Shown: positions 1 to 11,875, counted from the stretch's first letter. The stretch: 64,000 nucleotides of DNA from Cadophora sp. MPI-SDFR-AT-0126 (GCA_020747065.1 JAGMVK010000011.1:186001-250000), one strand, 5' to 3'. Made by a program: numbers and translations. Notes: a model not told the origin generated them from the sequence alone.

Positions 1-1456
1 GCGAGAGCTTCATGGTGTGCCAGGCAACTATGAATGGATGGATGGTGGACGTCTTTCCAAACAGCCTGAAATGCTGGCCCCGAAAACCTCCGTAAGTGTG
101 CTTGAAGCTGTTGTTTGCTAATGACCAGGCTTCACGGTCTCCGGCATCAAACTGAAGTTCTCACGTCGATTGATGGAACAGATGCTGAAAAGGAAGTATG
201 CAAATGAAAGAAATGATCAGATCATGTGGGTGCGTTTGTGTGTTAAGTACAAACCCCGACGGTACATGAGCACGGATATAGCGCGTAGGCTCCCAAGTTC
301 CTCTTGCTGCTGTATCCTTTTTCGCATCCATGGCCCCTATACAGGCTACAGAACTGTTGTGAGTACCGCTGTGAAGAGTCTCGTGGCACACATTCTTTTT
401 TTTTTTGCAAATTAGAAACTTCAAACGGCTTATCAACGTCGGTATATATCCATATTCTTACTACTATGTTGATGTAGGCTATGTCATGAGTTACACAACC
501 AAATACTTCACACGTCTCGCTGTCAGTGCACAATAAGTGGAGCTTGGCGTACTTCATTGACAACATCTACATGAGCTACATGGCTTGCAAGCTTCCGTGC
601 AAGGCGATTGATCATATTACTGCTTCTTCTTGTCATCAAGAAGACTTGTCGCGTCTATTCCTTGGAAGAGTCATTAAGTCCTCTATCATCTTAGGTATTG
701 TGGCTTCTTCCGTTCTCTGGTGCTTGGCTAAGTTGCTCAATCTGAAAGATCAGTCGATGAAGGCTAAAATAGTGTCTGAAGGTCACTCTAGGTTGCTCTA
801 GGTCGCATGGAGCACAGGGGATAAGGCTCAGATGTTTAGATGTGTGAAAGCTCAATTGCAGCACAGTCAATATCACTAAGCTGTTTGTGCCTAGATTTTC
901 TTCCTGGCGATTTGTAATTCAAGATTTATCATCTCCATCAAATGACAAAGAGGCTGAGCGGAACGCCATGGGTAACGTTGGGACGTGTTGTAGCGTGAAC
1001 AAGAGCAGAATCATGAACAGGAGCCATTGTCACCTAGTGATTGAATTGGCATTCGGCATACTTTTCAGGCTAGCGCCACAGATTTATTGAAAAGAATTGT
1101 GGTTATTGATTAGTCTGGTATATGTATAATGTTCTAATATACAGGAATCGACAGAGAAAGGACTGACACATGTCCATTTTAGGCAAGTCGCTGATAGGAA
1201 TGTCGGTCGTTAGCGTGAATCGGAGGTTACCAGCCTCTATAGCTAGTCAGCACAGTATAGTGGCTTGCATGGAGCGTCTGCTGGTGGGTTGCAAAAGTAC
1301 TTAAGGACCATCAATTTCGACTCGAGGCTTCCCTCTTTCTGTCTACAGTCCACAACATTTTCTCGAGACTACTTTCTCGACATACTCCACCTACATTAAC
1401 ACTTTTTGCTTCAGACAACAACAAACTGCAACGCAACTTCGAGTCTAGCTCTGAAC
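1..1456. other. Left-edge region without a recognisable gene
   Basis: Only short open frames with no family resemblance or splice-linked continuation are present. An ATG AAG CTC TCG reads off the left edge on the minus strand (ATG at 11-13), so a gene could begin there, but four codons are too few to call. A poly-T/poly-A tract lies near 395-410. The last ~150 bases (about 1310-1456) are pyrimidine-rich and probably form the 5' leader of the gene at 1457. Confidence 0.6.
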
Positions 1457-2837
1457 ATGGCAAGACCCAAGTACACGGAGGCTGAGGCCCGCGACATGGT
1501 GAAGAAGGAGCTACTATGGCGCAAGCCCATCAAGTTCCCCCGACCAGGTGGCGGATACTATGGCGACTCGGACACTGAGATCGACGATACATCGAGTGAC
1601 GACCAATCCAGCATCGACTTTGATGACCCAGGAGAGCACCCATGCTATCTACTCAGGATCCTTCCCCTAGGTCAGTGATTCATACATCATGAAGTGCAAC
1701 AATAACTGACCACAAACAGTGCTTAAGACGATAATCTACCGTATCCTGTTTCACCGCCCAACAGCCATTGTGCCAGGGCCCATCCGATACAAGTGTAGCA
1801 TTGGCTGGCGCAACAAGCCTGTTGTGCCTATCTATTCCTACCAGTGGAATGACCGACGCCAGAATGGATACGAAGAGCGGAGCCTGCCAAAGTACGACGG
1901 CTCTTACGATAATCTCCAAATCTCCTGGCGAAGCAGACCTACCACCAGGCAGGCCAGATTGGTCGAGACTGGGGTAGTTAGCACAAACAGCCTGAACGAG
2001 GAGCAAGAACTTCCAGGAAGGACATATAATGAGGATCTGGATGCCCAAGTTAGCCATTACATCTGCCGTCGGGGATCCTATCCAGTGCAGATCATCAACA
2101 GAACTGTCGTGAAAATCGCAGGTATCCAAGGCATTTCTCTACTGGGCACTTGCAAACAGATCCTTTCTGAATGCCGGGCTGTCCTATATGGTGAGAACAC
2201 CTTCGTCTTCGACACACGTGGTCAGGACCCCTACACTCACCACAGAGGCATTCATGCGCACGATGCCTTCGAGAGATTCCGTCATCAAGTCCCAGGCTTA
2301 CCACGAGAGAATGGCTTTATCAGCCAGCGCAACACCGATCAAGCCATTATTCGTATGTTCGACAAGAATGCTCGCCATCAATCATTCATGTCTCGAGACC
2401 CGCTCACAAAGTTTTTCAGAACCATTGGCCGGGAAAGTGCCCAGACAATCACGAAAGTCATCATCGAAGGATTCTTCCGCACCGCAGAAGAAATCGAGAG
2501 ATATAAGCACAAACGTCCTCTTGGGTTCGGCCGAATTCTTCCTATCTATACCACCATCCTCAAGAATGTTTGTCTAAATCTCCGGAAGCTCACACTGCAC
2601 CAGGGTTACAACAATGCCCTCTGGGACGATGACCTTGATGGGGCTATGAGATTGACAGATGAGGAGCGTGTTGATAGTATTGTGGGACAAGTTGTCAACA
2701 TTTTGTCTAGCTTGCAAGAGTTGCAATTGGGCAACTATCATTTCGTCCCGAGTGATGAGACTATTGTTGAGCAATGGGATTGCTTCGTTGGGAGGAAATC
2801 GTTCGGACTCGACATCATCAGCGGGGTGATAGATTAG
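1457..2837 (+). CDS. Hypothetical fungal protein, DUF7730/F-box-associated-like
   Basis: Model: join(1457..1670,1720..2837), 443 aa. The single intron has GTCAGT at its donor and ACAG at its acceptor, phase 1, and joins two otherwise separate frames. The N-terminal ~70 residues are acidic and low complexity (DSDTEIDDTSSDD). The body contains LLGTCKQILSECRAVLYGEN, the pattern typical of the large fungal family of DUF7730/2EXR/F-box-associated proteins, where a short segment recognises a collapsed F-box-like fold. The C-terminal half resembles a leucine-rich helical domain. No catalytic residues are visible. Function is unknown; family placement rests on this one motif. The ATG was chosen because it opens the exon with no upstream in-frame ATG. 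Confidence 0.75.
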
Positions 2838-3761
2838 CTGCCGAGGAGAGAAGGAAGAAGAGGTGATTGGTGCCATGGCATATCGTTCTTCAGAGTAGTC
2901 AGAATGAACACAGCAACTTAAAATACAAAGAAGTGACGATCTTGCAAAGAATGACAGAAAACGAATCGCCGATTCCATACATAAATTTGTGGCAGTATTG
3001 AAGTTGCCAGTGTCACCTCTGATTTTACTTAGAAGCAATTGCAATTCCGAGAAGAACGCGATTTCTCTGCGCACCCGGAATCCAAGCGAGAATAAAAGGG
3101 GGCGGGGTAACTGCGGGGTAAACCTCGCTCGAGGTCAAACTGTCTGTTCCGCCAGCAATAACACTAAATGTAGAATTATGTAGGTTTGTGTGTCTGCTGT
3201 TATCGATTATGATTATATGTGCAGGCACATATTCTCTGTAGACAGCTCGAGCGCTGGAATCTTGCTGTCTCTCTCCCTGCGCTCCAAATATCTACTGAAG
3301 TTGGAAAAGGTATTCCCTCCTCACCGTATATTCGTTATATCAAGCCATTTCTGAGCTTTATGTAATACAGAATCCCGACTGAATCGTTATTGGGATCGCA
3401 AACGGCTGTACAGTGAGGGGCAGAATGAGGGGTCCAGTAACGGTCGGCGAACCGGCGACTAGAATCACGCTATTACTCAACTCGGGATCTAGGAGCACCA
3501 TCTGATCACGATCACAAGCGAACAGCCTTTCTAGAAGGTGAGATGGACGGCGAGGTGTCTCAAGAGCCGCGTAGCATCGGGATACTGACTTTTAGGTATG
3601 ATGAAGGAGGGAAGTTACGATCCACTACGGTCGTGCTCTCGACAAGTGGCACGACTCCTCTGGTTCTCAAAGCTGTTGGCTTTTTTTGAACTTAAGAACC
3701 AATATTCTTCTCATTGATAGAATTATCCAATCACCAAGAAGAAGTTTCCTGGAGCTTCGGT
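2838..3761. other. Intergenic region
   Basis: No coding signal. It is the 3' flank of the hypothetical gene and the promoter side of the sulfite-oxidase-like gene. I see no repeat or RNA gene. Confidence 0.6.
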
Positions 3762-3830
3762 ATGAAAGTCCAGAAGTCCGGTCCTCGGGCTAAGCTCCGG
3801 TCCAGCCGCCACAGTCCTCAAAGTCATCAA

Positions 3831-5061
3831 ATGGTTGAAAAGGGATATTCGGAAATTGTCAACAGTGGTCCAGGTGATCCTGGAAGACCAAACCTACGAG
3901 ATCTAGTCAGCAAGTATGTATTCCCATCCAATAACACAGAGCCAATTTACTAACAGGTAAATGTAGCTTCCTCACTGGCGATGGTCTCGTCGCCTACGAT
4001 CGAAACCACAGTCTCATCCCACGCATCAATCGCGACACCCACATCATCAAAATCAACGGCCTGGTACCGAAAGAGCTCAACCTCACAGTCGAAGACCTCG
4101 AAGCACTTCCTCAACATGAAGTGGTGGCAGCTCTCCAATGTGCCGGGAATCGTCGCCACACGATGCGCACGCTTCAGAAAGAAGTCGTTGGTATCAATTG
4201 GCTGGATGGGGCGGCTATGAATTGTCGATGGAGAGGTCCGAGGGTGCGAGATGTTCTTGCTCTTGCTGGAACTGGGGTACCGAAAGATGGAAAGCAGATG
4301 CATGTCGCGTTCAATTGCAGAAGCGTAAATTGTGAAGATGATACATATTTTGGGAGCAGTATCACGCTGGATGCAGCTCTCAGCGATGAGAAAGAAGTCA
4401 TTCTAGCATTAGAGGTATGTTTCACATTTGGACATCAACTGCAGCCATCTGATAAGGTTCATAGAGGAACGGTAAAATCTTGTCCCCAAGATTCGGCTTC
4501 CCAGTGAGGATGATCGCACCAGGTATCATCGGAGCTCGTGCGACGAAGTGGCTAGATGAGATAACAGTCCAAGACGAAGAATCTCAGAATGTTTACCAGA
4601 GACGGGATTACAAAATCCTACCAGAAACGGTACAGGCCAAGGACGATTTTCTCGTAAACGATGGCGCTGTCTGGGATACTGTCCCAGCGATGCAAGAGTC
4701 ACTCATCAATTCAGTAATTGCCTATCCTGCTCAAGATGATACGGTGACGCTTGATGCAGATGGTATGGTTGAAGTGAAAGGGTATGCGATACCGGGTGGA
4801 TATGATGGACCGGTCGTCGATGTCCAAGTATCTGGAAATGGTGGGAAATCTTGGATTACAGCAGAGTTTGTAAGTAAGCCTACGAAATTCTCTTGGGTAA
4901 TATGGAAAGCGAGGGTGACTGTCGAGCGAGGACCGAATCGGACCATTTGGAGTCGAGCCACCGATGCAGGAGGCAATACGCAGCCTGAAATGTCGGTTTG
5001 GAACATCAGAGGCGTTGGTTATAATGGCTATGGGGATGCGAGAAACCTGACAGTTTTGTAA
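3831..5061 (+). CDS. Sulfite-oxidase-type molybdenum oxidoreductase
   Basis: Model: join(3831..3913,3967..4414,4465..5061), 375 aa. Introns 3914-3966 and 4415-4464 have canonical ends and matching phases. The Mo-pterin domain holds ALQCAGNRR (about residues 84-91) with the Cys that ligates molybdenum in the sulfite oxidase family, then FGFPVRMIAPG and the C-terminal Mo-co dimerisation domain (VQVSGNGGKSW, RATDAGGN). Expected reaction: two-electron oxidation of sulfite or a related substrate using Mo-molybdopterin. There is no N-terminal cytochrome b5 domain, as in plant-type and many fungal members, so the acceptor is unclear. An in-frame ATG at 3762 would add a basic, Ser-rich 23-residue extension that could be a targeting peptide; I prefer 3831 because similarity begins there. 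No obvious functional link to its neighbours, except that a MOSC protein, another Mo-cofactor-related family, lies at 14.4 kb. Confidence 0.88.
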
Positions 5062-6027
5062 GAATGATGTACTTGTACTCGTCTGCATACAAATGTGATT
5101 TGCTGAAAGCGGCGATGCAAGTCTTGAGTACAAAGAATGAAGAGTGCATTGTTACCGTCAATGGATCGGCACTTGTAGGAACATGCAATGGGAATAATGG
5201 TACAAAGGAAACATTGGTCTCAATTCTCAGCGGTGGCAGTGTTCTACCTTGTGAGGGCTCCGAGAAGTCATCGTGAAATCAAAGGATGACACAACGGACC
5301 GGTCCTGGTCTCATCCACCTCGACGATCCATTCGCCTTGCAGTACGGTGCCATCCAAACCAAAACCAGCAGCAGTCCCTTCCACAAAGCCAAAGACGGAA
5401 CAACTTACAATAGAATAAATTGCAAGGAAATTTCTGAACGAGTTGTAATCTGGGTAGAGCGCTAGTACAGAAATTGACAACAGCAGTCTCCAGGATGAAT
5501 TTTTGGCTTCCAAGCATATTTCCACAACTACAGATACCGGCTACTCTTGCGACAGTGAAGAGCCCAAATGTATGCATGTCAAACAGAAGAGAATGCGGTT
5601 GTACAGTGCAGTACCAGCTGAAGCAAAAGCATTAACCTAACAAAAGAGTATTGATGGGAAGTGGAGTGTGTTTGAAAGAGCTACCCAAAATAGAAGGAAG
5701 CGGAAAGAAAATTGAGTGGAATCTTGCTGTACCAAGGAGTCGAGTCGAGTAGTAACTTGACTTGGCACTTGCAGTATGGTCAGCCGGCTATGTTCTCTCT
5801 GCTTTTACTACGAGTATCAAAAGAAAAATTGCTCCTCGTTGAGAATAGGGGAAGCTCTGATGGGGTCAATAGCGGGGTACAAAAATTCGCTTGAAGCTCG
5901 GCATTCACAAACTTTGAAAATTCTTCCTCACATGAGCAAAAGGTGGGGAGATTAATGGTGTGGAACTTTTTCTTAAAAAAAAGCGAAGAAGTGAACGTTT
6001 CTAACAAAAAAATAAGTCAAAAGAGAG
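5062..6027. other. Intergenic region
   Basis: No gene is supported. Several short frames lack any family motif. AT-rich runs occur near 5975-6012. Confidence 0.6.
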
Positions 6028-6031
6028 AAAA
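6005..6031 (-). terminator. RNA polymerase III termination tracts of the tRNA-like gene
   Basis: Reading the minus strand, a T4 tract (6028-6031) begins nine bases after the discriminator base of the tRNA-like gene. Further T4 and T7 tracts follow within 35 bases. This is the usual Pol III terminator arrangement and supports the element being, or having been, a Pol III gene. Confidence 0.6.
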
Positions 6032-6039
6032 GATATCAA

Positions 6040-6178
6040 TGATCAGGCTGGGGCTCGATCCCAGGACCTTCTCGGTTTTTTGTTACAGTAAACTGTTAAC
6101 GAGATGTGCTGCTAACAATTAGAATGACTTCATTAAATCAGGTGGAGGCACGAACATAACCAACTACACCACCCGACC
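6040..6178 (-). tRNA. tRNA-Val(AAC)-like gene with anticodon-loop intron and large D-loop insertion
   Basis: On the minus strand every helix of a tRNA can be paired. The acceptor GGTCGGG (6178-6172) pairs with CCTGATC (6047-6041) through two G-U pairs, with discriminator A at 6040. D stem GTGT pairs with GCAC. Anticodon stem TCTCG pairs with CGAGA. T stem CTGGG pairs with CCCAG around ATCGAGC. The A box TGGTGTAGTTGG matches consensus. The anticodon loop TTAACA..C gives anticodon AAC and is split after position 37 by an 18-nt intron (6076-6093), the canonical eukaryotic site. The oddity is the D loop: about 56 nt (6110-6165) where roughly 8-10 are normal. T54 is also A. It could be a functional gene with an unprecedented second insertion, or a tRNA pseudogene. 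Confidence 0.65.
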
Positions 6179-7205
6179 ATGTTTGATGCCATTAATTTGC
6201 TTATTTGATTACTAGAAAGCCAGAAAAAATTTGGCGCTGACTGGAACATACTATCAGACATGATTGGCTGTTGACCTACTTGACCCACTAGCGGGGTCGG
6301 GATACTGGGAAATAGGTCGTATAACGCTCTTAGTGGAGAGCTGAGCTGGGCAGCAATTCTAGGTAAGTATAGACAGATGGTGGTAAAGGGTACTGCTACA
6401 AAGATAATGAAGACGAAGAGCAAAAACGACTTCTTTGTGAAGGATGTAGATGTTCTCCTCCAGTCCACTCCAATCTCGAAGATGAAAGAACAATGAAACG
6501 AGACAGTATCAGTGAGCCTGGACCAAGAGTTGAAAATCACATTTTCCTTCCTCCTTGTAGAGTTGAGACGTATTGGGCAGCTTTGTTGGTTGTGTCGAAT
6601 ATTACTTGGACTTTCATCTAGTGAAGGATAACCAGACTTCACTAAAAGCATGCCTTGAAGGTCAGGATGGAAATAGCCTGATGTTCGGCATCGGTCACTG
6701 GGGCCACAGTGGCTTGCCGCAGCGTCAGAGGAGAATCAACCTCCACACACCCAAGGTCCCAACCTCGCATTATGAGATTACAAATGAGGAAATATACAGG
6801 GCGTTAGCGCTCAGAACCTAAAGCGAGAATTCCAGTAAATATAACTTTGTGGTTCGAAAGGCTCTCTTCCAGCTCTCTTGCAGGCCACACCACTATGCGG
6901 CCGCGACGTGCATGCACTGTTTGCAATGGCGCATCTGGGATTGGCTATCCCGCTGGGGACATGCACAAGCATGCAGCTTTTGCATACGGATGCACTGGGA
7001 GGCAGTCCTTCCAATTGAGCCTTGCCTCATCAAGAATCTCTCCGGTATTAAGAACCAATTGTTTTTATTCATGCATGCTATCATCTTGTCCCGCTGGACT
7101 CTACAGGGCCTCTTATCTTGGGTAGTTGGTAACTTGTTCCATATAAGAGCCACATGACATCTATCACTTCATTCAAAGTCCTCTGTCCTCAAAATCTAGC
7201 TCAGG
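6179..7205. other. Intergenic region and P450 promoter
   Basis: No gene is seen. The right part is the promoter of the P450, with a TATAAG element at 7142-7147, about 60 bases before its ATG. Confidence 0.55.
7142..7147 (+). promoter_or_regulatory. TATA-like element of the P450 gene
   Basis: TATAAG lies 59-64 bases upstream of the start codon at 7206, a plausible core-promoter spacing for a fungal gene. Confidence 0.4.
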
Positions 7206-9163
7206 ATGTCAGTTCTATCAGGGACCCAATATGACGTTGCTGTGGGGTTCGCAGTCTTATACGCGGTCGTCTACCTTGCCAGGACAATTTACAGTGTTTA
7301 TTTCGGCCCTCTTTCAAGATTTCCAGGGCCCAAACTTGCTGCCACAACATTACTGTACGAGTTTTACTACGATATAATTCTGAAGGGTCAATACACATTC
7401 AAGATCGTAGATCTCCACAAAGAATATGGTTTGTCGCTTTATTCTTCCCAAACTCTCTTCAATTGTCCCTGCCAGCTGATACCAATGTCGAAAGGACCAA
7501 TTATCAGAATAAGCCCGTACGAGCTTCACATCGACGACCCAGATTACTATGAAGAACTCTACTCTTCCCACAAACCGCGCGATAGATACTCCTTTTTCGT
7601 CGCGCAATTCGGTCTCCCAGGCTCCACCTTTGCAACTGTAGACTACAAATTCCACCGCAGTCGCCGTGCAGCAATTAGTCCCTTCTTCTCGAAGCAAAAT
7701 GTCAGTAAGCTCGAACCCATGATGAATCACATGGTTCAGAAGCTTTGTGATCGGATCGAAGGATGCCGAAAAGCTGGCACGCCAATGGAAATGAAGGCCG
7801 TCTACATGTGTCTGACTACTGATATCATCACTCTGTATGCCATGAACAGGAGCTGGAATTATTTGGATGATCCGGATTTCTCGCCGTTCTGGGTTGATAC
7901 TATGCATGGAGTTATTCAGACTGCTGCGTACGCGAAATACTTCCCATGGATTCTGCCCCTCACTCAGGCTTTGCCTTTGAGTCTGATTCGGGCCGTGAAT
8001 CCCGGCATGGGAATGCTATTCGACTTTCAACAGGTGCATCGATCAACTTGCAGGAAGCTTTATAGCCATCGTGCTAACATCCAGACAGAAAGTTCGAGAC
8101 GATACCCAGAAAGTGATAGACGGAGAATACAAGTCGACTCAGGAACAACGCGATCTTGGCATGGACAGAACCATCATCCACGCGCTTCTCGAATCCGATC
8201 TGCCCGCGGACGAGAAAGCACATTCCAGAATTTGGCAAGAGGGACAGGTTGTCATTGGTGCTGGAGCTGACACCACGGCCGCTACTATCGCCATCACGCA
8301 TTTTCACATCTTGGATAACCCTCACGTGTTGAACAAACTTCGACTTGAGTGAGTCCAATGTCCCGCCCGGTGTCGCGGTGTCTGTAAGTGATACTGAATT
8401 GTACCTAGACTCATCGCCGCCATGCCTGATCCCTCACTTCCAACAAAACTCTCTGTCGTTGAGCGACTCCCATATCTTGTGAGCAGCACAGAAATACTTT
8501 TAATTTTGTAGCTAACCTCTACTCTAGAATGCCGTGGTACAAGAAGGCTTGAGGTTAGTATGATTTCTAATTTGGATTTGAATCACGACGCCTCCCACTG
8601 ACAATCGAAAAGATTATCCTATGGAGCTGTCGGCCGTATGCAGCGCTCACATCCTTTTGAATCGATGAAATTTCACGACTGGGAAATTCCAGCAGGGGTA
8701 AGCTCAATCTGTTCCATGTAAGTTGGGGATACTGTTACTGACTTCGCATTAGACTCCTGTCGGTATGACATCCTACCTCATGCACCACAACGAGAGCATC
8801 TTTCCCGATTCGTTTGCATACAAGCCTGAGCGGTGGCTTGAGCCTCGAGCGGAAGGTGCACCTCCACTTGAGCGCTACCTGGTTGCCTTCTCAAAAGGCT
8901 CTAGGCAGTGTGTTGGTATGAAGTAAGCTGCCATCATCTCCCACGAAGACTTTCTTGCTTTGAATAAATTGATTCGAGTATCTGACTAAGAAGCCAAAAG
9001 TCTTGCCAGAGCAGAGATCAACATGACTTTAGCGACTGTGTTTCGGCGTTTCAGTAACCAGCAGTTATATGAGACTTCTCGACTGGATGTTGATGCCAAG
9101 TATGATTTCCTGTTGCCGCAGCCGTCAATGGATAGTAAAGGCATCAGGGTGTTGTTTGAGTGA
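7206..9163 (+). CDS. Cytochrome P450 monooxygenase (trichodiene-oxygenase-like group)
   Basis: Model: join(7206..7428,7495..8033,8089..8348,8409..8478,8528..8553,8613..8697,8753..8922,9001..9163), 511 aa, seven introns, all phases consistent. An N-terminal hydrophobic anchor (about residues 10-35) is followed by the proline hinge RFPGPK. The I-helix oxygen motif GAGADTT is at 311-317, the ExxR as EGLR, and the heme-ligand motif [10 protein letters not shown] has Cys near 454. It would be an ER-bound heme-thiolate monooxygenase using NADPH-P450 reductase. The overall pattern resembles the group often labelled trichodiene oxygenase in fungi; the substrate cannot be inferred. Intron 1 (66 nt, AAG acceptor) is a multiple of three without a stop, so its retention would insert 22 residues between HKEYG and PIIRISPYE. 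It converges on the alcohol dehydrogenase. Confidence 0.92.
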
Positions 9164-9453
9164 CATACCATCAAACCTGTTCCGAAAGGCCCTCAGTTTC
9201 CTCAAGTTCTGGACATTAAATCTCCAATTAATGGATACCTCTTCATGAAGCAAGCAGTTTGTGGACACAGCGTCATCAGCTATCAGCGACATATCGAATC
9301 CAGCAATTTCAAGAATCATCAATCCACGGCATTGTGCAAATGAGCGTGGGCTTTCCTTTTTTACTAATACCGTTATCGAACACTCTTACACTCCATCAGC
9401 TTCCATTTTCAATCATCAACAATTCGTCCTCCCTTTTCCCGTCTCGGACTCAC

Positions 9454-11016
9454 TCAAGCAGTGAAACCATTTCTCTTTCTCTTCCTCAGTGGTCTTTCCT
9501 CCTCCTCTTCGATATCACTACTCGACTCCTTCTCGTCAAAATTCCCAAATCGAATGACACTCTTGATGAAGTCATGATCCGAGAACTCCTGGTACGCCTC
9601 TGGCGCATCATCAATTCTCAACTCTCGATCAATGATAAAACTCGGCTTGGCCCGTCCGCTTTGAATCATCTTCAGGAGGGCAGGCTGGTATTCACGGAGT
9701 GGAACGATACCGGACCGGATAGTTTGACCCTTGAACCAGGATTCGCCAAAGGGGATCTCGAAGATGCCTTTCTTAAGAGCCGGTGTTGCTCCACCTGTAC
9801 AGTACATATATCATCAGCTTCAAAATTCGAACAGCAAGGATGGATAGAAATTTACGAGGATCTTGCGGAAGATAAACGCCAATGACACCAATGCCGCCAC
9901 CAACTCTCGTAACATGGACAGCCTGCGTCAGCACCAAATTCCCAACATTCTTTCCCTTCGCATCCACGCATTCGTAGCCGATGCAGTCGCATGCGCGATC
10001 TACTCCTTCCGGTTCATGCTTCAGTACCTGAGCGACGGGATCGCTTTTGCTGAAGTCGATGGGAATGGCGCCGATGCTTTTGGCCTTGGCGAGACGTTCG
10101 GGGACGCGGTCGACGCTGTAAACTTTGCTCGCGCCGCGGAGGAAGGCGGAGTAGGCAGCGAGAAGTCCAACGGGTCCTATTTTAGTATTGTGAGTTCTCT
10201 AATTTGCAAATAGCTAGGACAATTGAGGAATTCGGCTTTATTCGGTGATAAAAGTCAAGAGATGAGGATGGGGACAACATTGGTAAGGAGAAGTAAACAA
10301 AACTCACCAGCCCCAAAGATAACAACCACATCCCCAAGTTTAAATCCAGACGCATCCAAAGCCCAATTAGCCGTCGGGAAGATATCCGCCAACAACACAT
10401 AATCCAACTCATTCTCCGTCCCCTCCGGCAACAACAACACATTGTCACTTGCGAACGGGACTCGCACATAGCCAGCCTGTCCTCCGTTGAATTGGAAAAA
10501 GCCTGGGATATCCCCGATTCCAAGACCGCCGACGACTTCGTCATCATCGTCACCACCGAGTTTATCGTCCATTATGATGCCCGAGACAATGACCCGGTCG
10601 CCGACTTTGAGGTCGCTGACTTTGGAGCCGATGGAGTGGACGATGCCGACGATTTCGTGGCCCATTGTCATGGGTGGGTTGACTGGGACGCGGCCGTGGA
10701 AAACGTGGAGGTCGGTTCCTGTGGCGAGCCATGTCAGTATCCTGCTGATTTAAGAGAAATGCAGATGACAGTGTTGCTGAAGCGCCGGGATGAAGTGGTT
10801 CCCCGAGCTCAGAACATGTATTTGGGACTTACCGCAGATACCAGTCGACGTAACGCGGATGATTGCATCATGAGCCTTGCGAACTTTCGGAATTGGAAGT
10901 TCTCTGACTTTCATATCGAAGGCTTTGCCTTCGAACTCGACGGCTTTCATTGTGTGGTGGTTGTGGTGATGATCGTGGTGATCATGGTGCTCAGAGTGAG
11001 GGTGTGAATACTTCAT
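9454..11016 (-). CDS. Zinc-type alcohol dehydrogenase (MDR) with His-rich N-terminus
   Basis: Model: complement(join(9454..9794,9856..10176,10308..10718,10833..11016)), 418 aa. MDR features include the catalytic zinc site (GICGTDLH then MGHEIVG), the nucleotide-binding FGAGPVGLLAA, and the C-terminal ESWFKGQTIRSG and SHDFIKSVIRF-like segments seen in formaldehyde-dehydrogenase-like fungal ADHs. It should oxidise an alcohol or hemiacetal with NAD(P)+. Two oddities. The first 21 residues hold 11 histidines (HHDHHDHHHNHH); an alternative ATG at 10948-10950 would remove them. The four-cysteine structural-zinc lobe normally following the GDRV segment is replaced by a Cys-free acidic, Gly-rich stretch (GGDDDDEVVGG). 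It is co-directional with the aldehyde dehydrogenase, which fits an alcohol-to-acid series. Confidence 0.88.
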
Positions 11017-11875
11017 TTTGATAGATTGATAATAAAATACGATTTAATAGGACGAGAGAACTTTTAAGATGATATTTGGTGAATCGAGTAAAATATGAAT
11101 TTGATATGCAATTGAACAACGACTCGAGTACGAAAATGCTCAGCTTTTATACACTCACAATCCCGAAAACAACCTCACAGCCTCATCACAAAATCCGAAT
11201 CCATCCCTCCATCACCAGACCACAATCTGATCTAAGATCAGAAAGCACACCTAGCATCTCCATCCTACCTATTCTTCTTCTCGTACAACCATCAGCGATT
11301 TCCCCTTCCATCAACAACTCCGCGATGACCCGCTCGCTTAGCAATAAGGGCTGGTAAGATATGGTCAGACTCCAGGGCTGTTTACCCTGGTGCTGACGGC
11401 CAATGATTCGTATTACTTTCAGCCTTCGCCGTCCTATCCAATCAAATTGGAGGTGCTTACGCTTATGCGTGACATCCTTACTCCAATGCGCAACATAGGC
11501 TATTGGTCCGAATGAGGAGCGTTGGCGATTTTTGGGTTGTCTGAGGCGGCTGGGGGTGAGGTCTTTACGACCTGTATGCGAGCTGAATAGCGACCAGTAG
11601 GGATGGTTTCCGTCTGGTGGGCGGTCAGGTGCGGCTTATTGAGGACATGGGGAGTAATTCTTGCCATCTTGTACTGACTGATTTACTTCATGGAGGCAAC
11701 AGGACGCATCAGCTTAGCAAAGGTCTCTCAATGTGCACAGATCGTATTACAAAAACTTGAAAAGCTGCCTTCAATACATCATACACGTCTGATCGATATC
11801 CGCTCGTAGACGCTCTGCCAAAAATAACTTGAGGTATAAGAAAATAGTCGGATGTCTCAGCCCTACCCCTCCCCC
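11017..11875. other. Intergenic region (ADH promoter side)
   Basis: No gene is supported. This is the 5' flank of the alcohol dehydrogenase and the 3' flank of the aldehyde dehydrogenase. Confidence 0.55.

Noticed and set aside
1..13. ATG AAG CTC TCG reading off the left edge on the minus strand
   Set aside because: Could be the start of a secreted protein, but only four codons are visible.
10492..11007. 171-codon plus-strand frame rich in Asp/Val
   Set aside because: It is the antisense shadow of the spliced alcohol dehydrogenase.
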